This document shows, one piece after another, positions 24,127-32,151 of a DNA stretch of 43,738 bases (within the stretch, counting starts at the first letter, position 1; every line of letters begins with the position of its first letter). Source of the stretch: Nocardiopsis flavescens (GTDB taxonomy: Bacteria > Actinomycetota > Actinomycetes > Streptosporangiales > Streptosporangiaceae); assembly GCF_900141985.1 (NCBI RefSeq), contig NZ_FQZK01000036.1, positions 1-43,738 of the forward strand. The letters are read 5' to 3'. The position numbers and the translations under genes were made by a program. Below the pieces are notes generated by a model. That model made no database searches. It was given only the letters and a program-made list of their open reading frames with translations, and was not told the origin of the DNA.

Positions 24127-24204
24127 CCGCGGATCGTGCGTTCGGGCCAGGCGCGCGCCTCCGCCGTTCGGAGGAGGCGCCTCCCCCGAACGCACGATCC
24201 GCGG
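24127..24204. promoter_or_regulatory. 20-bp perfect inverted repeat in divergent control region
   Basis: Arms 24127-24146 and 24185-24204 are perfectly complementary and extend outward by six more pairs after a 2-nt offset. Between them is another small palindromic segment (24152-24180). Each arm ends 27-28 nt from the start codon it faces (24099 on the minus strand, 24233 on the plus strand). Two inverted copies facing two promoters suggest binding sites of the response regulator encoded downstream. TAGGAT at 24221-24226 is a good -10 for the kinase gene and puts the transcript start at or next to its GTG. Confidence 0.65.
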
Positions 24205-24232
24205 GGCCCGGCACCGTCCCTAGGATGGCGGC

Positions 24233-25486
24233 GTGACCGAATCCGAGACCGGGGCGCCCGCCTCCGCCGCGCCCGGGGCCGGCGCGCTCCTCAGACGCCC
24301 CTGGGTCCGCGCCGCGCTCGTCTCGGTGCTGTGCAGCCTGCTGGGGCCGCCCTTCTTCCTCGTGTCGCTGGGCCTGTACCTGGACTCCGACCCCCGCGAC
24401 CACGGGGCGCTGCTGGCGTTCGCGCTGCTCGACGTCCCCATCGGCCTGGCCGCGGGGATCGCCGCGGGCCCCCTGCGCCGCTCCACGGCGGGCAACCTGG
24501 TGCTCGTCCTGGCCGGGAGCGTCAGCTCCTGGGCGCTGCCCGCGTGCGCGGTCGCGACCGTGCGGCTGGGGGCCCGGCGCTCCCACCCCCTCGCCGGCCT
24601 GGTCCTGCTGCTCACGGTGGGCTCGGGCACCGCCTTCGCCCGGCTGCACTCCCGCCTCACCGGGATCGCGTCGGAACCCCTCCTCTTCGAGGTGCTCGCC
24701 GTGGGGGCCCTCACACTGTTCCTGCTGCTGTGGGGCTACGCCCTGGGGACGCGGGAGGCGCTGGTCGCCACGCTGCGGGAGCGGGCCGAGGCCGCCGAGC
24801 GCGAGCGGGTCGCGACGGTGCGCGGGCGCAACGCCGACATCGCCCGGACCCGCGCGGAGGAGCGCAACGCGATCGCGCGGGACATGCACGACGGCCTGTC
24901 CCACCAGCTCGCGATCATCGCGATGCACGCGGGCGCCCTGGCCTACCGCTCCGACCTGCCGCCGGACCGGATGCGCGAGGCGGCCGGGACGGTCCGGGAC
25001 GCCGCCGCGGACGCCAACGGCGTCCTGCGCGAGGTGCTCTCCGCGCTGCGGGCCGTCGGGCCGGGCGCCCCCTCCCGCTCCGGCACGGAGCCGCTGCCCA
25101 CCCCCGCGTCCCTGGGCGAGCTCGTCGAGGGCGCCCGCGCCGCCGGACAGCGGGTCGACGTGCGGTGGCGCGGGCTCGACCCCGGGGACCTCGGGTCGCT
25201 GGCCCCCACGACTGCCGTGTCCCTGGCGCGGGTGACCTCCGAGCTGCTCATGAACGCGCGCAAGCACGCGCCGGGGGAGCCCGTGGAACTCGTGTTCGCC
25301 CGGGAGGGGGACGCGCTGACGGTGCGCGCCGCCAACGCCGTCGTCGACGGCGCGTCCCCGGCGCAGGGCACCGGGCTCGGGCTTGTCGGCGTCGCCGAGC
25401 GGGCGCAGCTGCTCGGGGGCACCGCCCGGTACGGTGGCGTGGGCGGTCGGTTCGAGGTGGAGGTGAGGGTTCCGTGGCGGCTGTGA
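24233..25486 (+). CDS. Two-component sensor histidine kinase, NarL/DesK type
   Basis: A 417-aa kinase. Four or five membrane helices (about residues 25-180) have little outside loop, so it probably senses a membrane or envelope state. The HisKA_3 dimer domain follows with RDMHDGLSHQLAIIAMHAG (phosphorylated His about residue 222), and the HATPase_c domain has ELLMNARKHAP (N box) and GTGLGLVGVAERA (G boxes). GTG 24233 lies 7 nt after a TAGGAT -10 element, so the mRNA is probably leaderless. The response regulator gene overlaps its end. Confidence 0.92.
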   Translation: MTESETGAPASAAPGAGALLRRPWVRAALVSVLCSLLGPPFFLVSLGLYLDSDPRDHGALLAFALLDVPIGLAAGIAAGPLRRSTAGNLVLVLAGSVSSWALPACAVATVRLGARRSHPLAGLVLLLTVGSGTAFARLHSRLTGIASEPLLFEVLAVGALTLFLLLWGYALGTREALVATLRERAEAAERERVATVRGRNADIARTRAEERNAIARDMHDGLSHQLAIIAMHAGALAYRSDLPPDRMREAAGTVRDAAADANGVLREVLSALRAVGPGAPSRSGTEPLPTPASLGELVEGARAAGQRVDVRWRGLDPGDLGSLAPTTAVSLARVTSELLMNARKHAPGEPVELVFAREGDALTVRAANAVVDGASPAQGTGLGLVGVAERAQLLGGTARYGGVGGRFEVEVRVPWRL

Positions 25487-26190
25487 ACGGGGGCGGCGGC
25501 GAGGTCTCCGTGCGGGTGCTCATCGTCGACGACGAGGCGCTGATGCGCGCGGGCCTGCGGCTGATGGTCGACGGCACGGCCGGTATCGCCGTGGTGGGCG
25601 AGGCCGGAGACGGGGCCGCCGCGGTGGCGCAGGTCGCGGCGCTCGACCCGGACGTGGTCCTCATGGACGTCCGGATGCCGGGTACCGACGGCCTGGAGGC
25701 GATCCGGATGCTGCGGGCGGCCGGCGCCCGGGCGCGCGTGATCGTGCTGACCGCCTTCGACACCGACGGCCACCTCCTGGAGGCGCTGCGCGGGGGAGCG
25801 GTGTCGTTCCTGCTCAAGGAGTCCCCGCCGGAGACCGTGGTGGCGGCCGTCCACGACGCCGCCCGCGGCCGTCCGATGTTCTCGCCCGGAGTCCTGGCCC
25901 GGCTGGTGTCGCTGGCCGTGGACGCCGGCGGGACCGCGGGGGCCGCGGCGGGCGGCGACCCCTCCCGGCCGCCCGCGCACGTGACCTCGCGGGAGTGGGA
26001 GGTCGGACGGCTCGTTGCCGAGGGCGGCACCAACGCGGACATCGCGGCGGCGCTCGACCTCAGCGTCACGACGGTCAAGACCCACCTCGGCAACCTGTAC
26101 GCGAAACTCCACGTCACGAACCGGGTGCAGCTGGCCATCCGGGTGCTGGAGCACACGGCCCGCGGCCCCGGGGACGGCGTGCCGCGCTGA
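25474..26190 (+). CDS. Response regulator, NarL/LuxR family
   Basis: A 238-aa regulator. The receiver domain (about residues 13-130) has the acidic pair in LIVDDEALMRAGL, the phosphorylated Asp in VVLMDVRMPGTDG, a Thr in VIVLTAFDTDG and Lys in FLLKESPPE. The C-terminal LuxR helix-turn-helix is VTSREWEVGRLVAEGGTNAD then IAAALDLSVTTVKTHLGNLY. GTG 25474 is chosen because GGAGGT sits 9 nt upstream; GTG 25483, overlapping the kinase stop, is the alternative. It is cotranscribed with the kinase and probably binds the inverted repeat at 24127-24204. Confidence 0.93.
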   Translation: MAAVNGGGGEVSVRVLIVDDEALMRAGLRLMVDGTAGIAVVGEAGDGAAAVAQVAALDPDVVLMDVRMPGTDGLEAIRMLRAAGARARVIVLTAFDTDGHLLEALRGGAVSFLLKESPPETVVAAVHDAARGRPMFSPGVLARLVSLAVDAGGTAGAAAGGDPSRPPAHVTSREWEVGRLVAEGGTNADIAAALDLSVTTVKTHLGNLYAKLHVTNRVQLAIRVLEHTARGPGDGVPR

Positions 26191-26625
26191 CGGCCCGCCG
26201 GGGTGGGGCGGGTGGAGGTAGGGCGGTCCTGTCGGTGTTGCGGTGCCCGGTGCCTCCGTCCGCGCACTTCGCGCCGCCGACCCGGTCCCCGGCGCGCGTC
26301 GTCGCCCGTGTGAGCGGGGGCCGGACGGCCGCCGGGACCCGGGTAGGGCCGGACACCGGTGCCCCCTGCCGCTCAGGGCGGTCGTCGGCGGGACGGGCGG
26401 GCCCGCGCGGCCGTGCCCCGGTTCCCCGCCTGTGCGCTTCGCGCCACCGGCCCCGCCGGTCGAGCGGTCGGGCCGGTTCCCGGCGCGCGTCGTCGGTGTG
26501 AGCGGGGGCGAACGGCCTCGGGGCCCCGGCCCGGCCCGGACGCGCGCGGTTCCGTGATCCCGCCGCCCGCCACCGGGCGGCCGGTCGGCGGGCGCGGGCG
26601 GCACCCGGGGCCGGGCGGACGAGAA
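26191..26625. repeat. Gene-free region with a degenerate direct duplication
   Basis: About 435 bp with no credible gene on either strand. Two related blocks are visible. One covers about 26245-26330, with CGCACTTCGCGCC and later GGCGCGCGTCGTCG...GTGTGAGCGGGGGC. The other covers about 26415-26517, with TGCGCTTCGCGCC and the same later block. The second copy has about 20 extra bases in the middle, so the spacing changes from about 170 to 191 bp. It may be a decayed duplicate or a structured RNA or regulatory repeat between convergent genes. Confidence 0.55.
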
Positions 26626-26660
26626 GACCGCCCCGGCGCGGACGGTGCGCCGGGGCGGTC
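26626..26660 (-). terminator. 14-bp hairpin ending the type VII locus transcript
   Basis: Perfect arms 26626-26639 and 26647-26660 with a 7-nt loop, 10 nt beyond the stop of the beta-helix/AAA gene. Confidence 0.8.
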
Positions 26661-26670
26661 ACGTGCGGGT

Positions 26671-29600
26671 TCAGGGCACGTCGGCCGGAAGCAGGCCCGT
26701 GAAGTCCTCCCGGGTCGCCGAGGCGCCCAGCCCCACCAGGCGGCCCGCCTGCCGGGTGATCATCCGCTCCAGGACCTGGCGGGCGTAGCGGGCGTTGCCG
26801 AAGGAGCCGTCCCGCTCCACGGTCGCGAAGTGGGCCGCGAGCGTGGTCAGCGTCTCGGGACCGCACTCGTAGCCGGAGGAGGCCGCCATGCGGGTGACGA
26901 TGGTGACCAGTTCGTCGTCGCTGTAGGACGGGAACTCCACCCGGTGGTTGAACCGGGAGGCCAGACCGGGGTTGGAGTCCATGAACCGGTCCATCTCGAC
27001 CGGGTACCCGGCCACGATCACCGCGACCTCGTCGCGGTGGTCCTCCATGAGCTTGAGCAGCGTGTCCACGGCCTCCTGGCCGAAGTCGTTGCCCTCGCCC
27101 TTGGGCGTCAGGGTGTAGGCCTCGTCGACGAACAGCACGCCCCCGCGCGCCTGCTCGAACACCTCCGCGGTCAGCTGGGCGGTGTGCCCGATGTACCGTC
27201 CGACGAGGTCCGACCGCGCCGCCTCCACGACGTGGTCGCCCGGCAGCACCCCCAGCGTGTGCAGCAGCTTCCCGTACAGGCGCGCCACCGTCGTTTTACC
27301 GGTACCGGGGGGGCCGGTGAAGACCAGGTGGTGGCTCATCTGCGAGACGGGCAGCCCCATCGACTTGCGCTGCTCCGCCATCAGCAGCAGGTTGGCGAGG
27401 TCGTTGACGGTGTCCTTGACCTGGGCCAGGCCCACCAGCGCGTCCAGCTCCTCGCGCAGCTCGGTGATCTGCCGGTCGCGGTCGGCCGGGGAGTCCTGCT
27501 CCTCCACCGCCCCCGGCCCCAGGTCCTCCGGCAGCAGCAGCGTCAGGGAGTCGTGGTCCTCGGGGGAGAAGGCGCCCAGCCGGCTCGCCTGCCGGTCGAT
27601 CATCTCCTCGAACACCTTGCGGGCCTCGCGGGCGTTGCCGAAGTTGGGGCCCTTGGGCATCCGCTCGAACATCCCCGCCAGGGCGGTCTCCGTCTCCGGG
27701 GCCATCCGGTAGCTGTTCGCCCCGCCGAGCCTGCGCACGATCTCCACCAGCTCGTCCACCTCGTAGTTGACGAACTCGATGGTCTTGCTGAACCGCGAGG
27801 CCAGGCCGGGGTTGGCCGCCAGGAAGCGGTCCATGTCCTCGGTGTACCCGGCCACGATGACCGCCACCTCGTCCCGGTGGTCCTCCATCAGCTTGACCAG
27901 CGTGTCGATGGCCTCCTTGCCGAAGTCGGGGCCCTTGCCCGACTCGCCGTTGGACAGGGTGTACGCCTCGTCGATGAAGAGGACGCCGCCCTTGGCCTGC
28001 TCGAACACCTCGGTGGTCTTGATGGCGGTCCCGCCGACGTACTGCGAGACCAGGTCCGCCCGGGCCACCTCGATCACGTGGCCGTAGCGCAGCACGCCCA
28101 GCTCGGAGAGGATGCGGCCGTACAGGCGGGCCACGGTCGTCTTGCCGGTACCGGGCGCGCCGCCGAAGACCAGGTGGCGGCTCATCGGCGGGGTGGGCAG
28201 GCCCATCTCCGCGCGCCGCTGCGCCATCTGGTTGCGGGTGATGAGCGTGCGCACCTCCTGCTTGACGTTGCCCAGGCCGATCAGCGCGTCCAGCTCCTGC
28301 ATCGGGCCCTCGGACTCGTCGTCCCCGTCCGCCTCCCCGTCGTCGGGCAGCGGTGCCAGGGGCACCGGCGTGCCCGCCTGCTCGCCGAAGGCGTCGGGCG
28401 AGCCGTTGCCCTGGCTGAAGAGGTCCTCGGTGCGGGCCTGCTCGCTGGCCACGGTCTGGCGCAGCCCCGAGCGGCCGTTGTCGCGCACCGTGCAGTCCTC
28501 GACCACCACCTCCTCGGTGGAGTGGACCAGGACGCCGTCGGCCCGGTTGCCGAACACCTCGCACCGGCGCAGGGTGGCGCGCGCCCCGGCCGCCAGCAGC
28601 ACGCCGTTGCGCCTGCCCTCGCGCACCCGGGTCCGCAGCACCGTCGCGCGGCTGCCGCCGCGCACCGAGATCCCGTCCCCCGCGCTGGAGGAGATCTCGC
28701 AGTCGCGCAGGTCCGCCTCGCCGTCGGGGCCCACGGCCACGCCCGCGTCGCGGCCCTCCGAGATGCGGGCCCCCTCCAGCTCCAGGCGGCCGCCCTCGCG
28801 CACCGCCACGGACGCGTTGCGCGCCCGCTCGATGGTCATGCCCTCCAGGCGTCCGCGGGCCGACCCCTCCAGCAGGGCCCCGTGCCCGGAAGTGTCCGCG
28901 ACCGTCATGCCCCGCAGGAACGGGGCCCCGCCGGTGATGACGATGCCGTGGCCGCTCGTCTCGCCGATCTCGCCGCGGTCGAACTCCACGACGCTGTCCT
29001 CGGCCAGCAGCAGGCCGCGGCCGCCCTTGACCCGCAGGCCCAGGAACGCGGTGGACGCGCGCCCCCCGGAGCGGACCGCGTCGCCCTCGGACTCCTCCAC
29101 CTCGCAGTCGGTGAACACGCCGCGGGCCCGCTCGGTGACGTGCACCCCGGCCCCCTTGACGCGCACCGCGCGGGTCCGGGCCACCTGGGGGTCGCAGCTG
29201 CCGCGGACCACGATCCCGTCGCCGCCGACCTCCTCGACCGTGCAGTCCTCGACCACCGGGCGCGCCTGGCTGGACAGGGCGATGCCGTCCTTCTCCGTGC
29301 GGTGCACGTAGAGGCCGCGCAGGGTCGTGGCGGCCCCGTCCTCCAGGGCCACGCCGGGCTTGCCGGTGGCCGTGATCTCACAGCCCTCCAGGACGCCGGT
29401 GGCCTCGCCGCTGGCGAAGAGCCCGTTGCCCTTGGCGTCGCGGAACACGCAGGACCGGACCGTCGGCCGCCCCTGCTCGCCGATGACCAGGGCACTGGTC
29501 CCCACGTCCTCGACCACGCACTCCTCGATGAGGCTCAGGCCGGGGGAGACGATGACCACGCCCGCCCCGTCGGTGCAGCTCACCCGGCTGTCGCGCATGG

Positions 29601-29973
29601 CGACGGCCCCCGTGCCGCGCACCGACACCGCGGCCCACGCCGTGCCGACCACCTCGCAGTCGGCCATCTCGACCTGGCCGGCGGGGATGTCCACCGTGGG
29701 ACGCTCCTCGTCGCGGCCCCGCAGGACGAGGCCGGAGAGCTTGACCGCCTCCGCGCCGGAGAGGACGGTGCTGCCCGACGAGCTGGTCACCTCCACGCTC
29801 CCGCGGCCGTCGCGCGCGACCAGGGTGACCACCTCCCGCAGGACGAGGCTCTCCTCGTACCTGCCGGGCGCGATGGTGATCAGCGCACCGCCGGTGGCCT
29901 CCTCCAGCGCCGCGGTGATCGTGTCGTGCGCTCCCTGGGCGCCGGGGTTGACGGTGAGGAGCTGCCTGCTCAT
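26671..29973 (-). CDS. Beta-helix protein fused to tandem CbbX/EccA-like AAA+ ATPases
   Basis: An 1100-aa cytoplasmic protein. Residues about 40-545 are a right-handed parallel beta-helix (NosD/pectate-lyase type) with over 20 rungs of the pattern VEDCTVxxxGxxGIxV. An acidic linker follows (DDGEADGDDESEG). Two AAA+ modules of the CbbX/SpoVK type come next. AAA1 has Walker A GGAPGTGKTTVA (about 607) and Walker B GGVLFIDEAYTL; AAA2 has GPPGTGKTTVA (about 890) and GGVLFVDEAYTL. Both have arginine fingers in LASRF. EccA of mycobacterial ESX systems is a single AAA of this family, so this may be its counterpart, handling WXG100-type substrates. ATG 29973 has AAGGAAGG upstream. Last gene of the type VII strand. 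Confidence 0.9.
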   Translation of the reverse strand: MSRQLLTVNPGAQGAHDTITAALEEATGGALITIAPGRYEESLVLREVVTLVARDGRGSVEVTSSSGSTVLSGAEAVKLSGLVLRGRDEERPTVDIPAGQVEMADCEVVGTAWAAVSVRGTGAVAMRDSRVSCTDGAGVVIVSPGLSLIEECVVEDVGTSALVIGEQGRPTVRSCVFRDAKGNGLFASGEATGVLEGCEITATGKPGVALEDGAATTLRGLYVHRTEKDGIALSSQARPVVEDCTVEEVGGDGIVVRGSCDPQVARTRAVRVKGAGVHVTERARGVFTDCEVEESEGDAVRSGGRASTAFLGLRVKGGRGLLLAEDSVVEFDRGEIGETSGHGIVITGGAPFLRGMTVADTSGHGALLEGSARGRLEGMTIERARNASVAVREGGRLELEGARISEGRDAGVAVGPDGEADLRDCEISSSAGDGISVRGGSRATVLRTRVREGRRNGVLLAAGARATLRRCEVFGNRADGVLVHSTEEVVVEDCTVRDNGRSGLRQTVASEQARTEDLFSQGNGSPDAFGEQAGTPVPLAPLPDDGEADGDDESEGPMQELDALIGLGNVKQEVRTLITRNQMAQRRAEMGLPTPPMSRHLVFGGAPGTGKTTVARLYGRILSELGVLRYGHVIEVARADLVSQYVGGTAIKTTEVFEQAKGGVLFIDEAYTLSNGESGKGPDFGKEAIDTLVKLMEDHRDEVAVIVAGYTEDMDRFLAANPGLASRFSKTIEFVNYEVDELVEIVRRLGGANSYRMAPETETALAGMFERMPKGPNFGNAREARKVFEEMIDRQASRLGAFSPEDHDSLTLLLPEDLGPGAVEEQDSPADRDRQITELREELDALVGLAQVKDTVNDLANLLLMAEQRKSMGLPVSQMSHHLVFTGPPGTGKTTVARLYGKLLHTLGVLPGDHVVEAARSDLVGRYIGHTAQLTAEVFEQARGGVLFVDEAYTLTPKGEGNDFGQEAVDTLLKLMEDHRDEVAVIVAGYPVEMDRFMDSNPGLASRFNHRVEFPSYSDDELVTIVTRMAASSGYECGPETLTTLAAHFATVERDGSFGNARYARQVLERMITRQAGRLVGLGASATREDFTGLLPADVP

Positions 29974-30023
29974 CGTGGCCTTCCTTGTTCGTCCGGCCGC
30001 GCGGCGGCCGGAATGGGGGAAGA

Positions 30024-30049
30024 CGGGGCGGCCTGCCGGGGCCGCCCCG
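30024..30049 (-). terminator. Hairpin between membrane protein and beta-helix/AAA genes
   Basis: Arms 30024-30033 and 30040-30049 (10 bp, loop TGCCGG), 9 nt after the stop at 30059. It may reduce rather than block read-through to the ATPase gene. Confidence 0.55.
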
Positions 30050-30058
30050 CCCGGGGTG

Positions 30059-31756
30059 TCAGGAGCAGGAGGAGCGCACGGCCGACGCGGCGACGTGGGC
30101 ACTCGTGCCCTCCGTCTCCGCGAGGGGGTCGGCGCCCGCGTTGGTCAGCTCGACGGTGAACTCCGCCGCCGGGGTGACGAAGCCGGTGACCTGGACCCAG
30201 CCGCCGCGGATCTGCGACTGGTCGAAGCCGAACACCGCCACGGGCGGCTGCTCGGTGCCGACGCCCGGCCGGATCAGGTACCGGGCCTCGCCCGGGGCCA
30301 GCCAGAGGGGGCTCTCGTCGTCGGGTACGTGGACGTACAGCTCGCAGGAGACACCCTCCCGTCCGGGATTGAAGGACCACACGGCGTACTGCCCGTTGCC
30401 CCGCTCGGGATCGCCGGACACCGGTATGGCATCGTACTCGCCCGCGCAGTCCTCTCCGCCGTAGCCGCCGGGCCGGGTGGCCCAGCCGGCGGTGCCCTCC
30501 TCCCCGTCGCCCCAGCGGCCCTCGTGGCCGTAGGAGGCCCCGGGGACGGTCGGGCAGCCGGGCCCGGCCACGGCCATGTAGGTGTCCTCGACGGGGACGA
30601 ACCGCTCGACCACGCCGTTGAGGACGGAGGAGTCCCCGCCCCCGTCGGCCGGCACCGGGCCCTGGGCGACCCCGGGGTCCTGCACCCCGGCGCCGGGCTC
30701 GGCCGCGGCCCCCTCCTGCTGGGCGACCGCGCCCCCGCCCTCCTGGGCGGCCTGGTCCGCTCCGCCGGAGCCCTGGTCGGAGAACGCCTCGGCCGCGGCC
30801 TCGTCGCCGCGGCCCTCCTGGGCCCCCGCGGCGGACCCCTCCGACGCGTCCCCCTGGGCCGGGTCGCCGTCCGCGGTCCCGGGGGCGTCCGCCTCCGGGG
30901 CGTCGGCGGCGGCCCCGGTGTCGGCTCCCGCCTCGCCCCCGGCACCGGTCCCGGTGCCGGTCTCGGCTCCCGCCTCGCCCCCGGCACCCGCCTGGGCGTC
31001 GCCGCCCGCGGCGGTGTCGCCGGCGCCGGCCGCGGCCACGTCGCCGCCAGCCTCCGGCTCGACGCCCTGGGCGGCGGGCTGCTCGGCGTTGGGCGCCGGG
31101 TCCTGGCCGGGGGTGGACGTCTGCACGGCGGAGCCGCCCGACGCGTCACCGGGGTCGGGCATGGCCGGCGCCGACACGTCCGGTCGGACCTCCGGGACGT
31201 AGCCGGTGTCCGGCGCGGTGTCGGTGACCGGGGAGCCGCCCCCGTCGCCGCCGGCCGGGACCGACGAGCCCGACCCGGACTCGCCGGCGCCCTGCCCGCC
31301 GGACTGCGCGCTGTTCTGCCCCTGCCCGGAGAGGGTGGCGGGCACCTGCTCGCCGCCGGCCATGACGTCCAGGGACATGGGCCCGCCGCCGGTGCCGGTC
31401 ACCACCGCGAAGGGTGCCGCGACGAGGATCAGGCCGGCGATGGCCGCCCCCGCCAGCATCGGCGCACCGGGGCGGTCCAGCGCGGGCTCCGCCTCGGCGG
31501 CGGCCTCGCGCTCGGCGCCGACCACCGAGCCCACCCGGCGACCGGGCTCCTCGGGGTCGGGAGCCGCCTGCGGCGCGGGTTCGGCCACCGCGTCCGCGGG
31601 GAGGGCCTGGGCCTTCTCCGCGGCCTGCTCCCCGGCCGCGGGGGCGCCGCCGTTGAGGGCCGCGCCGAAGTCCTCGGCCGCGGGTGCCGGGGCCGGCCGG
31701 GCCGCGGCGCCGGAGGGCTCCTCGGGGACGGCGTCCCCGGCGGGGCGCGGGCTCAT
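30059..31756 (-). CDS. Single-pass membrane protein with long Ala/Gly/Glu stalk and external domain
   Basis: A 565-aa protein of unknown function in the type VII locus. Residues 1-95 are a Pro/Ala-rich cytoplasmic part, about 97-122 one membrane helix (GAPMLAGAAIAGLILVAAPF), and about 125-400 a low-complexity Ala/Gly/Asp/Glu stalk. Residues about 405-565 form a compact domain with several Cys (GPGCPTVPG, GEDCAGEYD, VSCELYVHVP, final SSCS), probably disulfide-bonded outside the cell. The C-terminal domain has LYVHVPDDESPLWLAPGEAR and GGWVQVTGFVTPA, suggesting a beta-sandwich. The start overlaps the stop of the upstream WXG gene (ATGA), so translation is coupled. It could be a surface receptor or a machine component; no family is recognised. 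Confidence 0.85.
   Translation of the reverse strand: MSPRPAGDAVPEEPSGAAARPAPAPAAEDFGAALNGGAPAAGEQAAEKAQALPADAVAEPAPQAAPDPEEPGRRVGSVVGAEREAAAEAEPALDRPGAPMLAGAAIAGLILVAAPFAVVTGTGGGPMSLDVMAGGEQVPATLSGQGQNSAQSGGQGAGESGSGSSVPAGGDGGGSPVTDTAPDTGYVPEVRPDVSAPAMPDPGDASGGSAVQTSTPGQDPAPNAEQPAAQGVEPEAGGDVAAAGAGDTAAGGDAQAGAGGEAGAETGTGTGAGGEAGADTGAAADAPEADAPGTADGDPAQGDASEGSAAGAQEGRGDEAAAEAFSDQGSGGADQAAQEGGGAVAQQEGAAAEPGAGVQDPGVAQGPVPADGGGDSSVLNGVVERFVPVEDTYMAVAGPGCPTVPGASYGHEGRWGDGEEGTAGWATRPGGYGGEDCAGEYDAIPVSGDPERGNGQYAVWSFNPGREGVSCELYVHVPDDESPLWLAPGEARYLIRPGVGTEQPPVAVFGFDQSQIRGGWVQVTGFVTPAAEFTVELTNAGADPLAETEGTSAHVAASAVRSSCS
30921..30988. repeat. 42-bp tandem repeat in stalk coding region
   Basis: A 26-bp unit starting TCGGCTCCCGCCTCG occurs at 30921-30946 and exactly again at 30963-30988. 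It encodes AGGEAGA-type stalk sequence and marks recent stalk growth by duplication. Confidence 0.75.
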
Positions 31757-32115
31757 CTGCGGCCTCCCGAGCCGGGCATGATGTTGCCGGAGATGTCGTT
31801 GTTGAGGTCCTCGGTCCCGCCGAGCCGGTCTCCCGACTGGAGGGTCCCGTCGGCGGCCTGGCGCTGGGCCACGGCGACGTAGTCCAGCAGCATGTAGAGC
31901 TTCTCCTCCGCCTCGCCGAGGTTCTTCTGCATCTGCTCGGCGTACTCGCCCTTGCTCCCCCACGGGGGTCCCCCGCAGGCGGCCTCGATCTGCTCGCGTC
32001 CGGAGCGGGTGTAGGACACGAGCTCGTCCGTGTAGTCGGCGGCGTCGTAGATCCGCGTCCCGTCCCTTTTGATGTTCTCGGGGAAGGCCCACAGGCCCTT
32101 GCCTGACACTGACAT
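31753..32115 (-). CDS. WXG100-like type VII secretion target
   Basis: A 120-aa protein. A predicted helical hairpin holds PPWGSKGEYAEQMQKNLGEA, matching the WXG100 turn (W-G) between two helices (DYTDELVSYTRSGREQIEAA and EEKLYMLLDYVAVAQRQA). The tail is polar and flexible (NNDISGNIMPGSGG). It starts MSVSGKGLWAFPENIKRDG, which is longer at the N-terminus than classic EsxA/B. AGGAGGAA precedes ATG 32115. It is between the YbaB-like gene and the membrane protein gene, whose start overlaps its stop. Confidence 0.83.
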   Translation of the reverse strand: MSVSGKGLWAFPENIKRDGTRIYDAADYTDELVSYTRSGREQIEAACGGPPWGSKGEYAEQMQKNLGEAEEKLYMLLDYVAVAQRQAADGTLQSGDRLGGTEDLNNDISGNIMPGSGGRR

Positions 32116-32151
32116 CGGTTCCTCCTGATCCGTGGTCGGCGGCGCCGGCCG

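Noticed and set aside
21500..25267. 1255-codon minus-strand open frame
   Set aside because: It crosses the cyclase, CRP-type, protease and kinase genes. The real protease gene inside the same span is in another frame with intact active-site motifs.
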